Notes: generated by a model from the sequence alone, not told the origin. A stretch of 64,000 nt of DNA from Natronococcus amylolyticus DSM 10524 (GCF_000337675.1 NZ_AOIB01000014.1:184587-248586); one strand, 5' to 3'; numbered from the stretch's first letter, positions 25,539 to 34,283 are shown. Numbers and translations: made by a program.

Positions 25539-26741
25539 CTATCGAGTCCCGAATCCGACGGCGTCGGCGTCCGCCAGACAGCGCTCGCTGGCGGCCTCGA
25601 GGTCGAACTCTCGGACGATCTCGCCGTCCCGGACCAGCGGCTCGAGCAGCGCCTCGCCGTTCTCGGGCCCGTCGCGGTCGGCCAGCGCGACGTGGTGGCC
25701 GCCGTCTGCGGTCCGATACACCTCCTTTACGCCCGAGAGCTTGCCCCGTTTGGAGATCGGCTCGTACCGGTTTCCGGACTGCGTCCCGTCGCTCGAGGAT
25801 CCGTCCGATTCCTCGCCGATCGCGACGATGTCGAGGCTGAAGTCGACCGAATCGGCCTCGGTGATGTGGCTGCCGACGCCGAAGCCGTCGGCGACGTCCC
25901 GCAGCTCGCGGATGTTCTCCGGACCGAGCCCGCCGCTGCAGAAGATGTCGACGTCCTCGCGGCCGCGCGCGTCGAGCTCCCAGCGCACCTCGCGGATGAT
26001 GTGTCTGAAATCGCCCCGGCGGGAACCCGTGGTGTCGATCCGGACGCCGTCTAACTCTTCGCCGAGGGTCTCCGCTGCCAGCAGGCTCTCGCTTTTCTCG
26101 TCCCAGAAGGTGTCCGCGAGCGCGATCCGCGGCGTCTCGTCGGGGACGGCCTCGTCGAACGCCTGCCAGGCCTCGTCTTGATTCCCCTCGCCGAAACAGA
26201 ACATGAGTGCGTGGGGCATCGTCCCGCCGGCCTCCCGACCGAGGATCTCGCCCGCGGCGACGTGGGAGAAGCCATCTAACCCCGCCAGCAGGGCGGCCCG
26301 TTCGACCGTCGCCGTGATCGCGGGGTGAACGTGGCGAGCACCGAAGGAGAGCACCGTCGCGTCGGGCGCGGCGAGCCGGGCCTCGAGCGCGGCCGTCGCG
26401 AAGCCGCTGGGCTGGGAGAGAAAGCCCAGCAGGGCGGTCTCGAGCTTGGCGAACTCGAGGTACGGACCCTCGATCCGCAGGACGGGGCCGCCGTCGAACA
26501 GCTGCCCGTCGGGGAGCGCATCGACGTCGACGTCGCGGCCCTCGAACAGCGTCGCGACGTCCTCGATGCCCGTGAAAACCTCGAAGGAGCCGGTCGGGAA
26601 CTGGTCGGCCGTCACCTCGGCGACCACGCGGGGGTTCTTCCCCGCGTGCTCGAGGGTGGTCCGCGTTCGTTCGAAGTAGGCGTCCGTCGCGGTGCCCTCG
26701 AGGATCGCCTCCGAGGACACGATTCCGAACGGATTCGTCAT
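25539..26741 (-). CDS. pncB: nicotinate phosphoribosyltransferase
   Basis: A 400-residue cytosolic enzyme that forms nicotinate mononucleotide from nicotinate and phosphoribosyl pyrophosphate, the entry step of NAD salvage. Conserved blocks: DAYFERT near residue 20, FEVFTGIEDV, EGPYLEFAKLETALLGFLSQ, SFGARHVHP (the phosphorylated-His region), GTMPHALMFCFG, RIDTTGSRRGDF and the glycine-rich FCSGGLGPENI near 270. The length matches archaeal NAPRTases. A nicotinamidase-like hydrolase lies about 3.3 kb away and would supply nicotinate. It is convergent with the ABC transporter (6-bp gap). Confidence 0.93.
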   Translation of the reverse strand: MTNPFGIVSSEAILEGTATDAYFERTRTTLEHAGKNPRVVAEVTADQFPTGSFEVFTGIEDVATLFEGRDVDVDALPDGQLFDGGPVLRIEGPYLEFAKLETALLGFLSQPSGFATAALEARLAAPDATVLSFGARHVHPAITATVERAALLAGLDGFSHVAAGEILGREAGGTMPHALMFCFGEGNQDEAWQAFDEAVPDETPRIALADTFWDEKSESLLAAETLGEELDGVRIDTTGSRRGDFRHIIREVRWELDARGREDVDIFCSGGLGPENIRELRDVADGFGVGSHITEADSVDFSLDIVAIGEESDGSSSDGTQSGNRYEPISKRGKLSGVKEVYRTADGGHHVALADRDGPENGEALLEPLVRDGEIVREFDLEAASERCLADADAVGFGTR

Positions 26742-26771
26742 ACGGTCGGTTTCAGGCGGCGATCAGATAAG

Positions 26772-28256
26772 CTACCCGTCTGCCGGCGCGCTCGCGGTCG
26801 GCGGTTCGGAACCCGCAGACGGCGGGGAACTTACCGTCGGTGAGATGGGTGTCGCGGGCGACTCGGCCAGCCGATCGGCGCGCTCGAGCGAGGCCTCGGC
26901 CTCGATCGGATGGATCGCCTCGAGGTCGTCGATCGCGGGCGCGCCGACGATTTCGACCCGATCCCCGTCGACCGCGACGCGGTAGGCGCCGGCGAAGGGG
27001 TCCTCGTCGTCGATCAGGTAGGTGTCGGTGTCGACCCCGTCGACGGCCGCGTCGGGACCGTCGACCGGTTCGGCGTCGTTGGCCGCGAGCAGGTCGCGAT
27101 AGGCGTCGGCGAACGCCTCCGCGTCGGCCTCGCTCTCCCAGGCGAGCGACCAGACGTGTGCCGTTTCGTTGTCCGGCCCCTCGTACACCCGGAACTCGTC
27201 GCCGGCCCAGCCGTCGGTCGCGGAGTCGGAGTAATTGTACGGCACCGGCTCGGTCCCGCCCTCGTCGATCGGGCGGTCGATCACGCCGTCGGCCCAGAGA
27301 GTTCCAAAGAGGGTCGCCTCGCCGACCGTCTCGGTTCGGGGTTCGCCGTCGCCGTCCGTCTCGAGTTCCCACTCCTCCGAGGAGCGATCCTCGAGATCGA
27401 TCTCGACGGGTTCGTCGGGATAGCGCACCGGGTGGATCAGTTCGGAGGTAGTGGTCGGTCGCTCGTCGTGAGCGCGGTCGACGGCCTCCCAGCCGCCGGT
27501 CTCGTGGAGGTGGGAGACGAACGACGGCCCCTCGGCGTAGGGGACGTAGATCGAGAGGAAGAGGCCGACGTTGAACGGCTGCTCGGCGATCTCGGCCGTC
27601 GGTTCGGGTGGGTCGGCGAGGCAGTCCCACTCGCCATCGCAGCGCTGGTCGTACAGGTACGGCACGTAGTTCGCCTCGCCCTCGAGGACGCCCTCCTCGG
27701 CCCGTCGCTCGTCGAGCGTCTCGCCGTGGCGCTCGAGGCCGAAGCGCTGGTCCTGCAGGGCGTGGACGAGTTCGTGGACCAGCGTCCCGCGGTCGACCCG
27801 GAGCTCGTCGCTGCCGTCGGTTACGAGGACGATCCGATCGCTCGAGTAGTAGCCCTGCACCGAGTCGCCGTACAGGTCGTCGAGTTCGTGGTTGACGTCC
27901 GTCTCACCGTCGACGACGAACGCCCCCCGCCAGAGCTCGTTTTGGAACGCGGAGGCGTTCGCCGGCTCCTCGCGCTGCTCGCGGTACTCCTCGCGGCTGA
28001 TCACCTCGAGTTCGACGTCGTGGTCGAAGGGGAGTCCCCGGATGACCTCGATCCGGGCCATCGACCGGTAGGTCGCGGCCTCGAGCTGTGACGCCGTCAG
28101 TCGGTCCTCGCCGTCGAACGCGAAGCTGTCGTCGTACGCGTAGTCGCCGATCTGCCCGAGTTCGCGGTCGTCGTCGAACTGATCCGGCGAGTAGGGAAGC
28201 GTACACCCCGACAGCACGACGAGCGCGACCACGGCCAGCAGTGCCCCCCGACGCAT
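26772..28256 (-). CDS. Hvo_1808-like surface lipoprotein with HExxH
   Basis: A 494-residue lipoprotein. ATG at 28256 gives a hydrophobic signal with lipobox LVVLSGC (no twin Arg at the tip beyond MRRG). A zinc-protease-like motif HELVHALQDQ stands near residue 160, followed about 30 residues later by EGEANYV, which could supply the third ligand as in gluzincins. Further conserved stretches: FDHDVELEVISREEY, GYYSSDRIVLV, TDGWAGDEFRVY and a C-terminal region YLIDDEDPFAGAYRVAVDGD. The paralogue just upstream shares all of these but is anchored in another way. Probably a zinc-dependent surface peptidase or a structurally related binding protein; activity is not proven. Confidence 0.82.
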   Translation of the reverse strand: MRRGALLAVVALVVLSGCTLPYSPDQFDDDRELGQIGDYAYDDSFAFDGEDRLTASQLEAATYRSMARIEVIRGLPFDHDVELEVISREEYREQREEPANASAFQNELWRGAFVVDGETDVNHELDDLYGDSVQGYYSSDRIVLVTDGSDELRVDRGTLVHELVHALQDQRFGLERHGETLDERRAEEGVLEGEANYVPYLYDQRCDGEWDCLADPPEPTAEIAEQPFNVGLFLSIYVPYAEGPSFVSHLHETGGWEAVDRAHDERPTTTSELIHPVRYPDEPVEIDLEDRSSEEWELETDGDGEPRTETVGEATLFGTLWADGVIDRPIDEGGTEPVPYNYSDSATDGWAGDEFRVYEGPDNETAHVWSLAWESEADAEAFADAYRDLLAANDAEPVDGPDAAVDGVDTDTYLIDDEDPFAGAYRVAVDGDRVEIVGAPAIDDLEAIHPIEAEASLERADRLAESPATPISPTVSSPPSAGSEPPTASAPADG

Positions 28257-28333
28257 CGATGGCCCATTCGGCGGGAGGGAGAAAGCTCCGTCGCTCGGAA
28301 CGGCGGGAAACCGGCCTGTGACTCGACCGCGGG

Positions 28334-29980
28334 CTACCGATTCGAGCGGACTCGAGCGACGGTCGCGACCGCGACGACGATTGCCGCCGCGACGACCGCA
28401 GCGGAGACGCCGAAGCCGGGAATCGAGTCGTCTTCGTCGCCGTCGTCGCTCGCCTCGGCATCGTCGTTCGCCTCGGGCTCCGGAGCGTTGTCGATCTCGA
28501 TCGTATCCTCGCCCTCGGGCGCGGCACCGTCGTCGACGGCCGCAAGCTCCTCGACGGCGGGCGCGTTGACGATCGTCACCGTCTCGCCGTCGTGATCGAC
28601 GTAGTAGGCGCCCGGGTACGAGTCGTCGATCACGTACGTGTCCTGACGGTCGTCGACGGCCTCGGCGTCCTGCAACTCGAGTTGCTGCTCGTAGCCCGCG
28701 AGGAACTGCTCGGCCTCCTCGCTCGAGGTCCACTCGGTCTCCCAGACGTAGCCGGCCCGATCGGCGGCCACAGTCGGCTCGTCGGTGTCGGCGTCGTCGG
28801 CGACGTAGGTGACGAGTTCGTCGCCGGCCCAGCCGTCGGTGTAGGGCTGATCGTAGTCGTACCCGCCGAGATCCGCCTCGAAGAACGCGTCGGGGCCGAT
28901 CACCGACGGCTCGTCCGAGTCGTGGGCGTCGCCGGCGAACATCGAGACCAGCCCCGCCTCGCCGTACGTTTCTGCCGCGGGCTCGCCGTCGATCTCGAGC
29001 TGGCTCCAGCTCTCGTTCGATCGGTCCTCGACGTCGACCTCGGCGGGCTCGCGGTCCTCACCCGGTCGAATCACCTCGGAGGTGCTGGCCGGTGGGTCGT
29101 CGTAGGCCGCGTTGACGGCGTCCCAGTCCTCGCCCTGCTCGCGCAGGTGGTCGACGTAGTCGGGGCCGTCGCTGTAGGGCTGGAAGATCGACGCGTACAG
29201 CACCCAGTTCACGTCGGGCGGATCACTCGCGGCGTCGGCGGGCTCGAGGCAGTTCCACTCCTCGCCGCAGCGCTGTTCGTAGGCGGTCTCGACCCAGACC
29301 GCATCGCCCTCGATCAGTCCGTTCTTGGCGTTGTCCTGGTCGATCGTCTCGCGGTCGTAACTCGAGAGGTCGAACTGCTGGTCCTGCAGGGCGTGGAGGA
29401 GTTCGTGGCCGAGGATGGCCTCGTCGACCTCCGGCGTCTCGGCGCTGTCGGAGACGAGCACGACCTGGTTCGTCGCGGGCTCGTAGTAGCCGCCGACGGT
29501 GCCGCCGTACAGCGCCTCCTGGGCCTCGGTCGCGTCGGTCTCGCGGTCGACGGCGAACAGCGCCTCGGCGTTGACGTTCAACTGGATCCGCTCGTCGCCC
29601 GCTGTGTCGGCGAAGAGGTCGTCGTTGTCCGCCTCGAACTCCTCGCGGGAGATAACTTCGACGGGGACGTCGTCCTCGAAGGTCAGCCCCCGAATCTCCT
29701 CGACACGGGCCATCGACCGGTAGACGACCGCCTCGAGTTCGTCGTCCTCGACGACCGCGTCGTCATCGTCGTCGACCGCGAGCTCGTCGTCGTACCAGTA
29801 GCCTTCGACGTAGCCGACAGTTCCGTCGGTCGTCGGATCGTCCGCTCGGTCGGCCTCCGTCGTCTCGCCGATCGGTCCGAGTGAGAGCGCTCCGGGGACC
29901 GCGCCGCCGACGGCCGCGACCAACAGCAGTGCCGACACCGCGAGGAGGACGGCGGCCGTCCGCGTTCGCCTCGAGTTCAT
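28334..29980 (-). CDS. Hvo_1808-like surface protein with HExxH and PGF-CTERM anchor
   Basis: A 548-residue paralogue of the adjacent lipoprotein. ATG at 29980 opens a Sec-type signal (TAAVLLAVSALLLVAAVGG). The core has the HExxH motif in GHELLHALQDQQF, then EGDAVWVETAYEQRC, TDGWAGDELVTYV and YVIDDSYPGAYYVDHDGE, matching the lipoprotein block by block. After an acidic linker the C-terminus is PGFGV, a hydrophobic helix (SAAVVAAAIVVAVATVA) and RVRSNR: a PGF-CTERM signal, processed by archaeosortase A and replaced by lipid. Thus two duplicates of one enzyme-like domain use different membrane anchors. They are 77 bp apart on the same strand and may be co-transcribed, this gene first. Confidence 0.87.
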   Translation of the reverse strand: MNSRRTRTAAVLLAVSALLLVAAVGGAVPGALSLGPIGETTEADRADDPTTDGTVGYVEGYWYDDELAVDDDDDAVVEDDELEAVVYRSMARVEEIRGLTFEDDVPVEVISREEFEADNDDLFADTAGDERIQLNVNAEALFAVDRETDATEAQEALYGGTVGGYYEPATNQVVLVSDSAETPEVDEAILGHELLHALQDQQFDLSSYDRETIDQDNAKNGLIEGDAVWVETAYEQRCGEEWNCLEPADAASDPPDVNWVLYASIFQPYSDGPDYVDHLREQGEDWDAVNAAYDDPPASTSEVIRPGEDREPAEVDVEDRSNESWSQLEIDGEPAAETYGEAGLVSMFAGDAHDSDEPSVIGPDAFFEADLGGYDYDQPYTDGWAGDELVTYVADDADTDEPTVAADRAGYVWETEWTSSEEAEQFLAGYEQQLELQDAEAVDDRQDTYVIDDSYPGAYYVDHDGETVTIVNAPAVEELAAVDDGAAPEGEDTIEIDNAPEPEANDDAEASDDGDEDDSIPGFGVSAAVVAAAIVVAVATVARVRSNR

Positions 29981-30066
29981 TTCAGGATACGAACCCGTAA
30001 GCGAGGGCGGATGAAAAGACCGACGGTCGGGCGAACGTTTAGTTGGTCGATCGCCTACGCTCGTGT

Positions 30067-30645
30067 ATGCACCTCGATCCAGCGACCACCGCCGTCGTGG
30101 CGGTCGACATGCAAAACGCCTTCTGTCACCCCGACGGCTCGCTGTACGCGCCGGGCAGCGAGGACGCGATCGAACCGATCGCCGATCTCGTCCAACGAGC
30201 CCGCGAGGCCGACGCACAGGTGATCTACACCCGGGACGTCCACCCGCCCGAGCAGTTTGAGGAGAGCTACTACTACGACGAGTTCGACCAGTGGGGCGAA
30301 CACGTCCTCGAGGACTCCTGGGACGCCGAACTCGTCGACGACCTCGAGGTTCGGAAGGAAGACCACGTCGTCGAAAAGCACACCTACGACGCCTTCTACA
30401 ACACCGAACTCGAGGGCTGGCTGAACGCCCGCGGCATCCGTGATCTCGTCATCTGTGGCACGCTCGCCAACGTCTGCGTACTCCACACCGGCGGCAGCGC
30501 CGGCCTGCGAGATTTCCGTCCGATTATGGTCGAGGACTGTATCGGCTGTATCGAGCCCGACCACCGCGAGTACGCCCTGGAACACGCCGACTGGCTGTTC
30601 GGGGAGGTTCTCGAGAGTGCCGACCTCGAGTTCGACGCCGCGTAG
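30067..30645 (+). CDS. isochorismatase-family cysteine hydrolase, nicotinamidase-like
   Basis: A 192-residue cytosolic hydrolase of the cysteine hydrolase family. The three catalytic residues are in place: Asp14 (AVVAVDMQNAF), Lys in VVEKHTYDAF, and Cys in TLANVCVLHT. A metal-binding pattern IYTRDVHPP follows the first strand. Members hydrolyse nicotinamide, isochorismate, carbamoyl or related amides. Nearby pncB makes nicotinamidase plausible, but the two genes are not in one operon and the two surface-protein genes lie between. ATG at 30067 is chosen over one at 30043 because the family starts just before the first strand. Confidence 0.88.
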   Translation: MHLDPATTAVVAVDMQNAFCHPDGSLYAPGSEDAIEPIADLVQRAREADAQVIYTRDVHPPEQFEESYYYDEFDQWGEHVLEDSWDAELVDDLEVRKEDHVVEKHTYDAFYNTELEGWLNARGIRDLVICGTLANVCVLHTGGSAGLRDFRPIMVEDCIGCIEPDHREYALEHADWLFGEVLESADLEFDAA

Positions 30646-30823
30646 GTGGCTCCCGCACCGAACCGCGAGCCGCCGACGGACGACGCCTCGAGGAGAGCGC
30701 TTTTGGTCTCTCCTTCGAACGATCCAGTATGAGCGTTTTCCGGCGGCGCGTCAGGACGCGAGCGATCGACCGACCCGGAGCGGCGACGTCGACCGCGGGC
30801 ACCGCCCGCGGGAGGTGTCCGGA

Positions 30824-30985
30824 ATGAAACGCCGCAACCTCCAGTTGCTGTACGCCGGCGGGATCGCGCTCAACGCGGTCGCGCTCATCGCCGCAGCCAC
30901 CACCGGATCGACGCTGTACGCCGCGACGTTCGGCCTCGTGATCGTTTATCTCAGCGTTCGGTACTGGATGGTCAGCACGGATTGA
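30824..30985 (+). CDS. small two-helix membrane protein, 53 aa
   Basis: A 53-residue protein starting MKRRNLQLLYAGG, with two hydrophobic helices (about residues 8-26 and 31-47) and a short polar end. A Shine-Dalgarno GGGAGGTG precedes the ATG by 7 nt. The Lys/Arg tip suggests the N-terminus is inside. It looks like short haloarchaeal membrane proteins of unknown function. No partner is evident. Confidence 0.6.
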   Translation: MKRRNLQLLYAGGIALNAVALIAAATTGSTLYAATFGLVIVYLSVRYWMVSTD

Positions 30986-31043
30986 GATAAAGCGACAACC
31001 CGTACAGCCCGACTCGTACCCGTTCGAGCGACGATGGAGACGT

Positions 31044-31205
31044 ATGGAGTCGGTTCCCATTCACCTCGAGACCGCGATCTACGGGTACTTCCTGTTCGTC
31101 GCGGCCGTCGGCTGCTACCTTCACCTCCGGATCCGGGCGACCGCCCGATCGCGGACGGACGAGAGCGCGCGAGACGCCGAACGGCCCGACGGCTCGCCGC
31201 CCTAA
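31044..31205 (+). CDS. small single-helix membrane protein, 53 aa
   Basis: A short frame from ATG 31044 to TAA 31205 encodes MESVPIHLETAIYGYFLFV and continues to one transmembrane helix (about residues 11-28) and an Arg/Asp-rich tail. It has the GC-rich third positions of real genes here, and its stop codon just overlaps the stop of the convergent thioesterase gene. Function unknown. It could also be a chance frame. Confidence 0.45.
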   Translation: MESVPIHLETAIYGYFLFVAAVGCYLHLRIRATARSRTDESARDAERPDGSPP

Positions 31206-31687
31206 TCCTCCCGGAAGATCCGGTAGGAGCCCTGCCCGGTCGCGACGGCCTTCGTCTCGCCGTCGGGGGTCGTGCTCTCGACGGTGACCTCGCTGACCCC
31301 CACGGTCGAGCCCGCGCGGACGACCTCCGCGGTCGCCTCGAGGTCGCCCGTCGCCGGCCGGAGGTAGTTGACGTTCAGGTTGATCGTCGCGACGCCCGTC
31401 GAGAGCGGCTCCTCGAGCTGCGTCTGGATCGCGAAGCCGCCGACGGTGTCGATCAGGGTCGCGGCGATCCCGCCGTGGATGTCGGGTCGCTGGTCGGGAC
31501 CCGCGTTCGGCCGGATGTTCGTGAGTTTCTCGTCGTAGGGGATCGACAGCGTCATCGTCCCGTTGTCGACGTCCTCGACGCTCGTTCCGATCCAGGAGAG
31601 GAACTCGTGGTTCTCGTCGATGTAGTTCTGGAGGAAGCGGCCGAGGTCGTCGATCTCCTCGGCCGAGTTCGGTGGGTCGTCGGTCAT
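31202..31687 (-). CDS. PaaI-type hotdog thioesterase
   Basis: A 161-residue cytosolic protein with one hotdog fold. The signature helix reads IHGGIAATLIDTVGGFAIQTQ, with the Gly-Gly and Asp found in the PaaI/YiiD group of acyl-CoA thioesterases, followed by TINLNVNYLRPATGDLEATAEV and an end VATGQGSYRIF. It probably hydrolyses an acyl-CoA (phenylacetyl- or medium-chain). The ATG at 31687 gives the proper N-terminus (MTDDPPNSAEE); the frame opens earlier at 31792. Substrate is inference from the family. Confidence 0.85.
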   Translation of the reverse strand: MTDDPPNSAEEIDDLGRFLQNYIDENHEFLSWIGTSVEDVDNGTMTLSIPYDEKLTNIRPNAGPDQRPDIHGGIAATLIDTVGGFAIQTQLEEPLSTGVATINLNVNYLRPATGDLEATAEVVRAGSTVGVSEVTVESTTPDGETKAVATGQGSYRIFRED

Positions 31688-31827
31688 GTCACCTACTGGA
31701 CCAGCGACGCTCTTTACGGCTGCGTTTCCCGGGTTCTCGGGTGCAGGGTGAGCGTTCATCCGGCTCGAGGGCGTCTCGAGGGTAATGAGCATCCTATCGA
31801 CGGACGAGCGAAGCCGCGGTGATCGTC

Positions 31828-32283
31828 GTGGGTGACGGTTCCGACGACTCCGGCGGCCCCGAGTACGACACTGACTTTCGCGAGAATCCCGACGAGTACG
31901 AGATCGGGCGCGGCGAGGAAGGCGTGTTCAAAGTCGAGCCCTACAAGAGCGAACTGCTGCCGCTGTGGTCGTACAAAGAGGAGGAGAGCGCTCGAGAGTC
32001 CGCCGAAGCGATCTACGAGCGCTACGAGAAGTACCGCGAGAACGACGAGTTTCCGGGGATGGACATGGCCCGGAAGTACCTCCAGATGGGGTACACGCGG
32101 GCGATGCGCTACGCGAAGTACTCCGGCGGGACGAAGTACGGCGACGACGGGGAGGAACTCGAGCCCGAGCAGTGGGCCGACGAGGAGAAACGCGAGGCCG
32201 CCCTCGTCTTCGAGGAGTATTGGGAGCGCGTTCGCGAGGACGAACGCTATCGGAACGCCAAGGAGCGACACCGCGATCAGTAG
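31828..32283 (+). CDS. DUF4385 family protein
   Basis: A 151-residue cytosolic protein, rich in charged and aromatic residues. It shows the pattern of DUF4385: FRENPDEYEIGRGEEGVF, then VEPYKSELLPLWSYK, AIYERYEKY, and GMDMARKYLQMGYTRAMRYAKY. No ATG exists at the 5' end; the GTG at 31828 is preferred (another GTG lies at 31819). Function unknown. The remaining 142 bp downstream, before the tatA remnant, hold no gene. Confidence 0.8.
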   Translation: MGDGSDDSGGPEYDTDFRENPDEYEIGRGEEGVFKVEPYKSELLPLWSYKEEESARESAEAIYERYEKYRENDEFPGMDMARKYLQMGYTRAMRYAKYSGGTKYGDDGEELEPEQWADEEKREAALVFEEYWERVREDERYRNAKERHRDQ

Positions 32284-32425
32284 ACTCCGATCGCTACTGT
32301 TCTCCGACCCGCGTTCGCCACTTTTCTCCGACCCGTATTATCGTCGCACTCGAGTGCGAGCAGTGAGCGAGGCGTTTCAACGACTGCTGTCGCTTCTCTC
32401 CTCTCGAGGCGTCGCTCCCTTTGCG

Positions 32426-32526
32426 ATGAGTTCACCAGTACTGCTGTCCGTGCTGTCCGGTGGGCCCGATCACCTCATCATCTCTTCATCGCCGTCCTGC
32501 TGTTCGGCTCGACGAAGCTGCCGTGA
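32426..32526 (+). pseudogene. remnant of a TatA-like pore subunit
   Basis: From ATG 32426 the reading frame gives MSSPVLLSVLSGGPDHLII; after a 1-bp deletion at about 32482-32484 the next frame gives FIAVLLFGSTKLP and then a stop at 32526. Joined, this is the characteristic TatA start: a GGPE-like turn, a short hydrophobic helix and the FG hinge followed by Lys-Leu-Pro. The amphipathic helix and tail that follow in TatA are absent, so the copy is both frameshifted and truncated. A working TatA must be elsewhere, since many proteins here carry Tat signals. Confidence 0.65.
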
Positions 32527-32534
32527 CACGCCCG

Positions 32535-33452
32535 CTACGGATCCGGACGGACGGAGACGGCGACGTGGTCGCCGATCTCGAGATCCACGTCCGGGCAGAT
32601 CAGCTTCGCCCCGAAGTTGGCGTCGCGGGCGCAAAACAGCGAGAGGCCAGTGACCGGCTCGTCGTTCGCGAGAACCGTCACGTCGTCCCAGGCGATCGTC
32701 CGCCCATCGACGGCCCCGAGGCGGTCGCCGTTCAGGGAGACGGCTCCCGTAGCGGACCCCTCGAGCCCGAGCAGGCCGCCGCCGTCGTAGTGGGGGAGCC
32801 CGCCGTCGAGGACGCCACCGTCGAAACGGTGCTCCGACAGGGCTCGCTCCGTCCCGCTCGGGTCACCGCCGTCGGCCGCGACGCCGATGAACCTCGAGCC
32901 GGGATCGGGGTGGGTCGGCGCGTCCAGTACGGCGTAGGTCTCGCCCGTCGCGACGACCCGACCGGTGCCGTCCCAGGCGAGGGGTTCGATCTCGACGCCG
33001 GGCTCGAGCGGGAGCGAGCCCGACGCCCGGTAGGGGTTCTGCTCCGATTCCCGAAACCCGACGTGGAGATGGTTGTCGACCCAGGGCGCGAAGAAGCCGG
33101 CGCGAACCAGGGTGCCGAGCGACTCCCCCGCCGCGATGCGGTCCCCGCTCGAGACACTCGGCTCGACGTGGAGGATACGGGCCGTCAGCCCCTCGAGTTC
33201 GTCGGGGCCGTCGCAGTCGATCACGATCAGGTGGTCGTGTTCGGGGGCGTACGGTTTCGGCGGTGCGCGGACGGTGCGGGTCTCCCGGACGACGCCGGAG
33301 ACGGGACTGGGCGCGACGGTTGTCCGACCGTCCCGCAGGGTACCGGGGTACAGATCGACCGCACAGCCGCCGTCGTGGGCGCGGTACGGCGAGTTGTACA
33401 GCGAGAACCGCTTGTAGCGGGTGAGCAGCGCGTCGGGGAGAGTGACGGCCAT
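32535..33452 (-). CDS. conserved haloarchaeal protein with M23/LytM-like fold
   Basis: A 305-residue protein without signal peptide. The N-terminal half resembles M23 (LytM) peptidases and the related duplicated-hybrid-motif fold: AHDGGCAVDLYP (His and Asp as in the HxxxD zinc site), then SPVSGVVRET, ARILHVEPSVSSGDRIAAGESLG, and the HxH motif in DNHLHVGFRES. M23 enzymes cut peptidoglycan, which archaea lack, and this protein seems cytosolic. It may therefore act on another peptide or have kept only the fold. The C-terminal half contains TVLANDEPVTGLSLF and a terminal beta region of unknown family. Alone between the tatA remnant and the lipoate ligase gene, and divergent from the latter. Confidence 0.6.
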   Translation of the reverse strand: MAVTLPDALLTRYKRFSLYNSPYRAHDGGCAVDLYPGTLRDGRTTVAPSPVSGVVRETRTVRAPPKPYAPEHDHLIVIDCDGPDELEGLTARILHVEPSVSSGDRIAAGESLGTLVRAGFFAPWVDNHLHVGFRESEQNPYRASGSLPLEPGVEIEPLAWDGTGRVVATGETYAVLDAPTHPDPGSRFIGVAADGGDPSGTERALSEHRFDGGVLDGGLPHYDGGGLLGLEGSATGAVSLNGDRLGAVDGRTIAWDDVTVLANDEPVTGLSLFCARDANFGAKLICPDVDLEIGDHVAVSVRPDP

Positions 33453-33510
33453 CTGTCGCCTGCGAGTCGGGAGCGGGAGCGTTTAGACCCATCGACCCGA
33501 ACGCCGGGAC

Positions 33511-34206
33511 ATGCGTGTGTTCCGGGGCCGAGCGGGGACAATCGAAGCCGACCGTGAGGCGAGCGAGCGCCTCCTCGAGGTCGCCGCGGACGGCGAGCCC
33601 GCCGTTCGGGTCTGGACGCCCCATCGGCAGGTCGCCTTCGGGCGCCGAGATAGCCGACTCGAGGGGTACGAGCGGGCCCGCGAGGCCGCCCGCGAGCGGG
33701 CGTTCCCGCCGATCGAGCGCAGCGTGGGCGGACGGGCGGTCGCCTACGACGGCGAAACGACGCTGGCGTTCGCCCGCGCCGAGCCCATCGAGGACTTCCG
33801 ACGCGGCACCGACGAGCGCTACGAGCGACTGACGGCGGACGTAGCCCGCTCGCTCGAAAAGATGGACGTCGGCCTCGAGCGCGGCGAGCCCGACGACTCG
33901 TTCTGTCCGGGCGCCCACTCGCTGTCGACGGCGGACGCTGCGGGGCTCCGGAAGGTAGTCGGCATCGCCCAGCGGGTCCGCCAGGACGCGGCGCTGGTCT
34001 CGGGGATCCTCGTCGTCGACGGCCGCGAGGAGCTGGCAAGGGTTCTCGAGGCGGTCTACGGCGCGCTCGGGGTGCCGTTCGACCCCGACAGCGTCGGTAG
34101 CATCGCCCGTGCTTCCGGCGAGGACGACCCGACGACGATCGCGCGAGCGATCGAGGACGGGCTGGTCGGCGATCGCGATCCGGCGATCGTCGAGGTCGGC
34201 AAGTAG
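33511..34206 (+). CDS. lipoate-protein ligase family protein
   Basis: A 231-residue cytosolic enzyme of the biotin/lipoate A/B ligase family. Key parts: RVWTPHRQVAFGRRD, the glycine-rich ERSVGGRAVAYDGETTLAFA (usual RRxxGGGxV motif in variant form), FCPGAHSLS, and the catalytic-lysine strand RKVVGIAQRVRQDAAL followed by VSGILVV. It would attach lipoate or octanoate to a 2-oxoacid dehydrogenase or glycine cleavage H protein, or act as an acyl transferase. The start at 33511 (MRVFRGRAG) fits the family. No lipoyl carrier gene is next to it. Confidence 0.85.
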   Translation: MRVFRGRAGTIEADREASERLLEVAADGEPAVRVWTPHRQVAFGRRDSRLEGYERAREAARERAFPPIERSVGGRAVAYDGETTLAFARAEPIEDFRRGTDERYERLTADVARSLEKMDVGLERGEPDDSFCPGAHSLSTADAAGLRKVVGIAQRVRQDAALVSGILVVDGREELARVLEAVYGALGVPFDPDSVGSIARASGEDDPTTIARAIEDGLVGDRDPAIVEVGK

Positions 34207-34283
34207 TCGGTCCGAGCGTCCGGATGAGGTGTCGATCGTGTGATATTCGAGCGCGATCGATCGACTCGCGTCCCGTGAACGCG

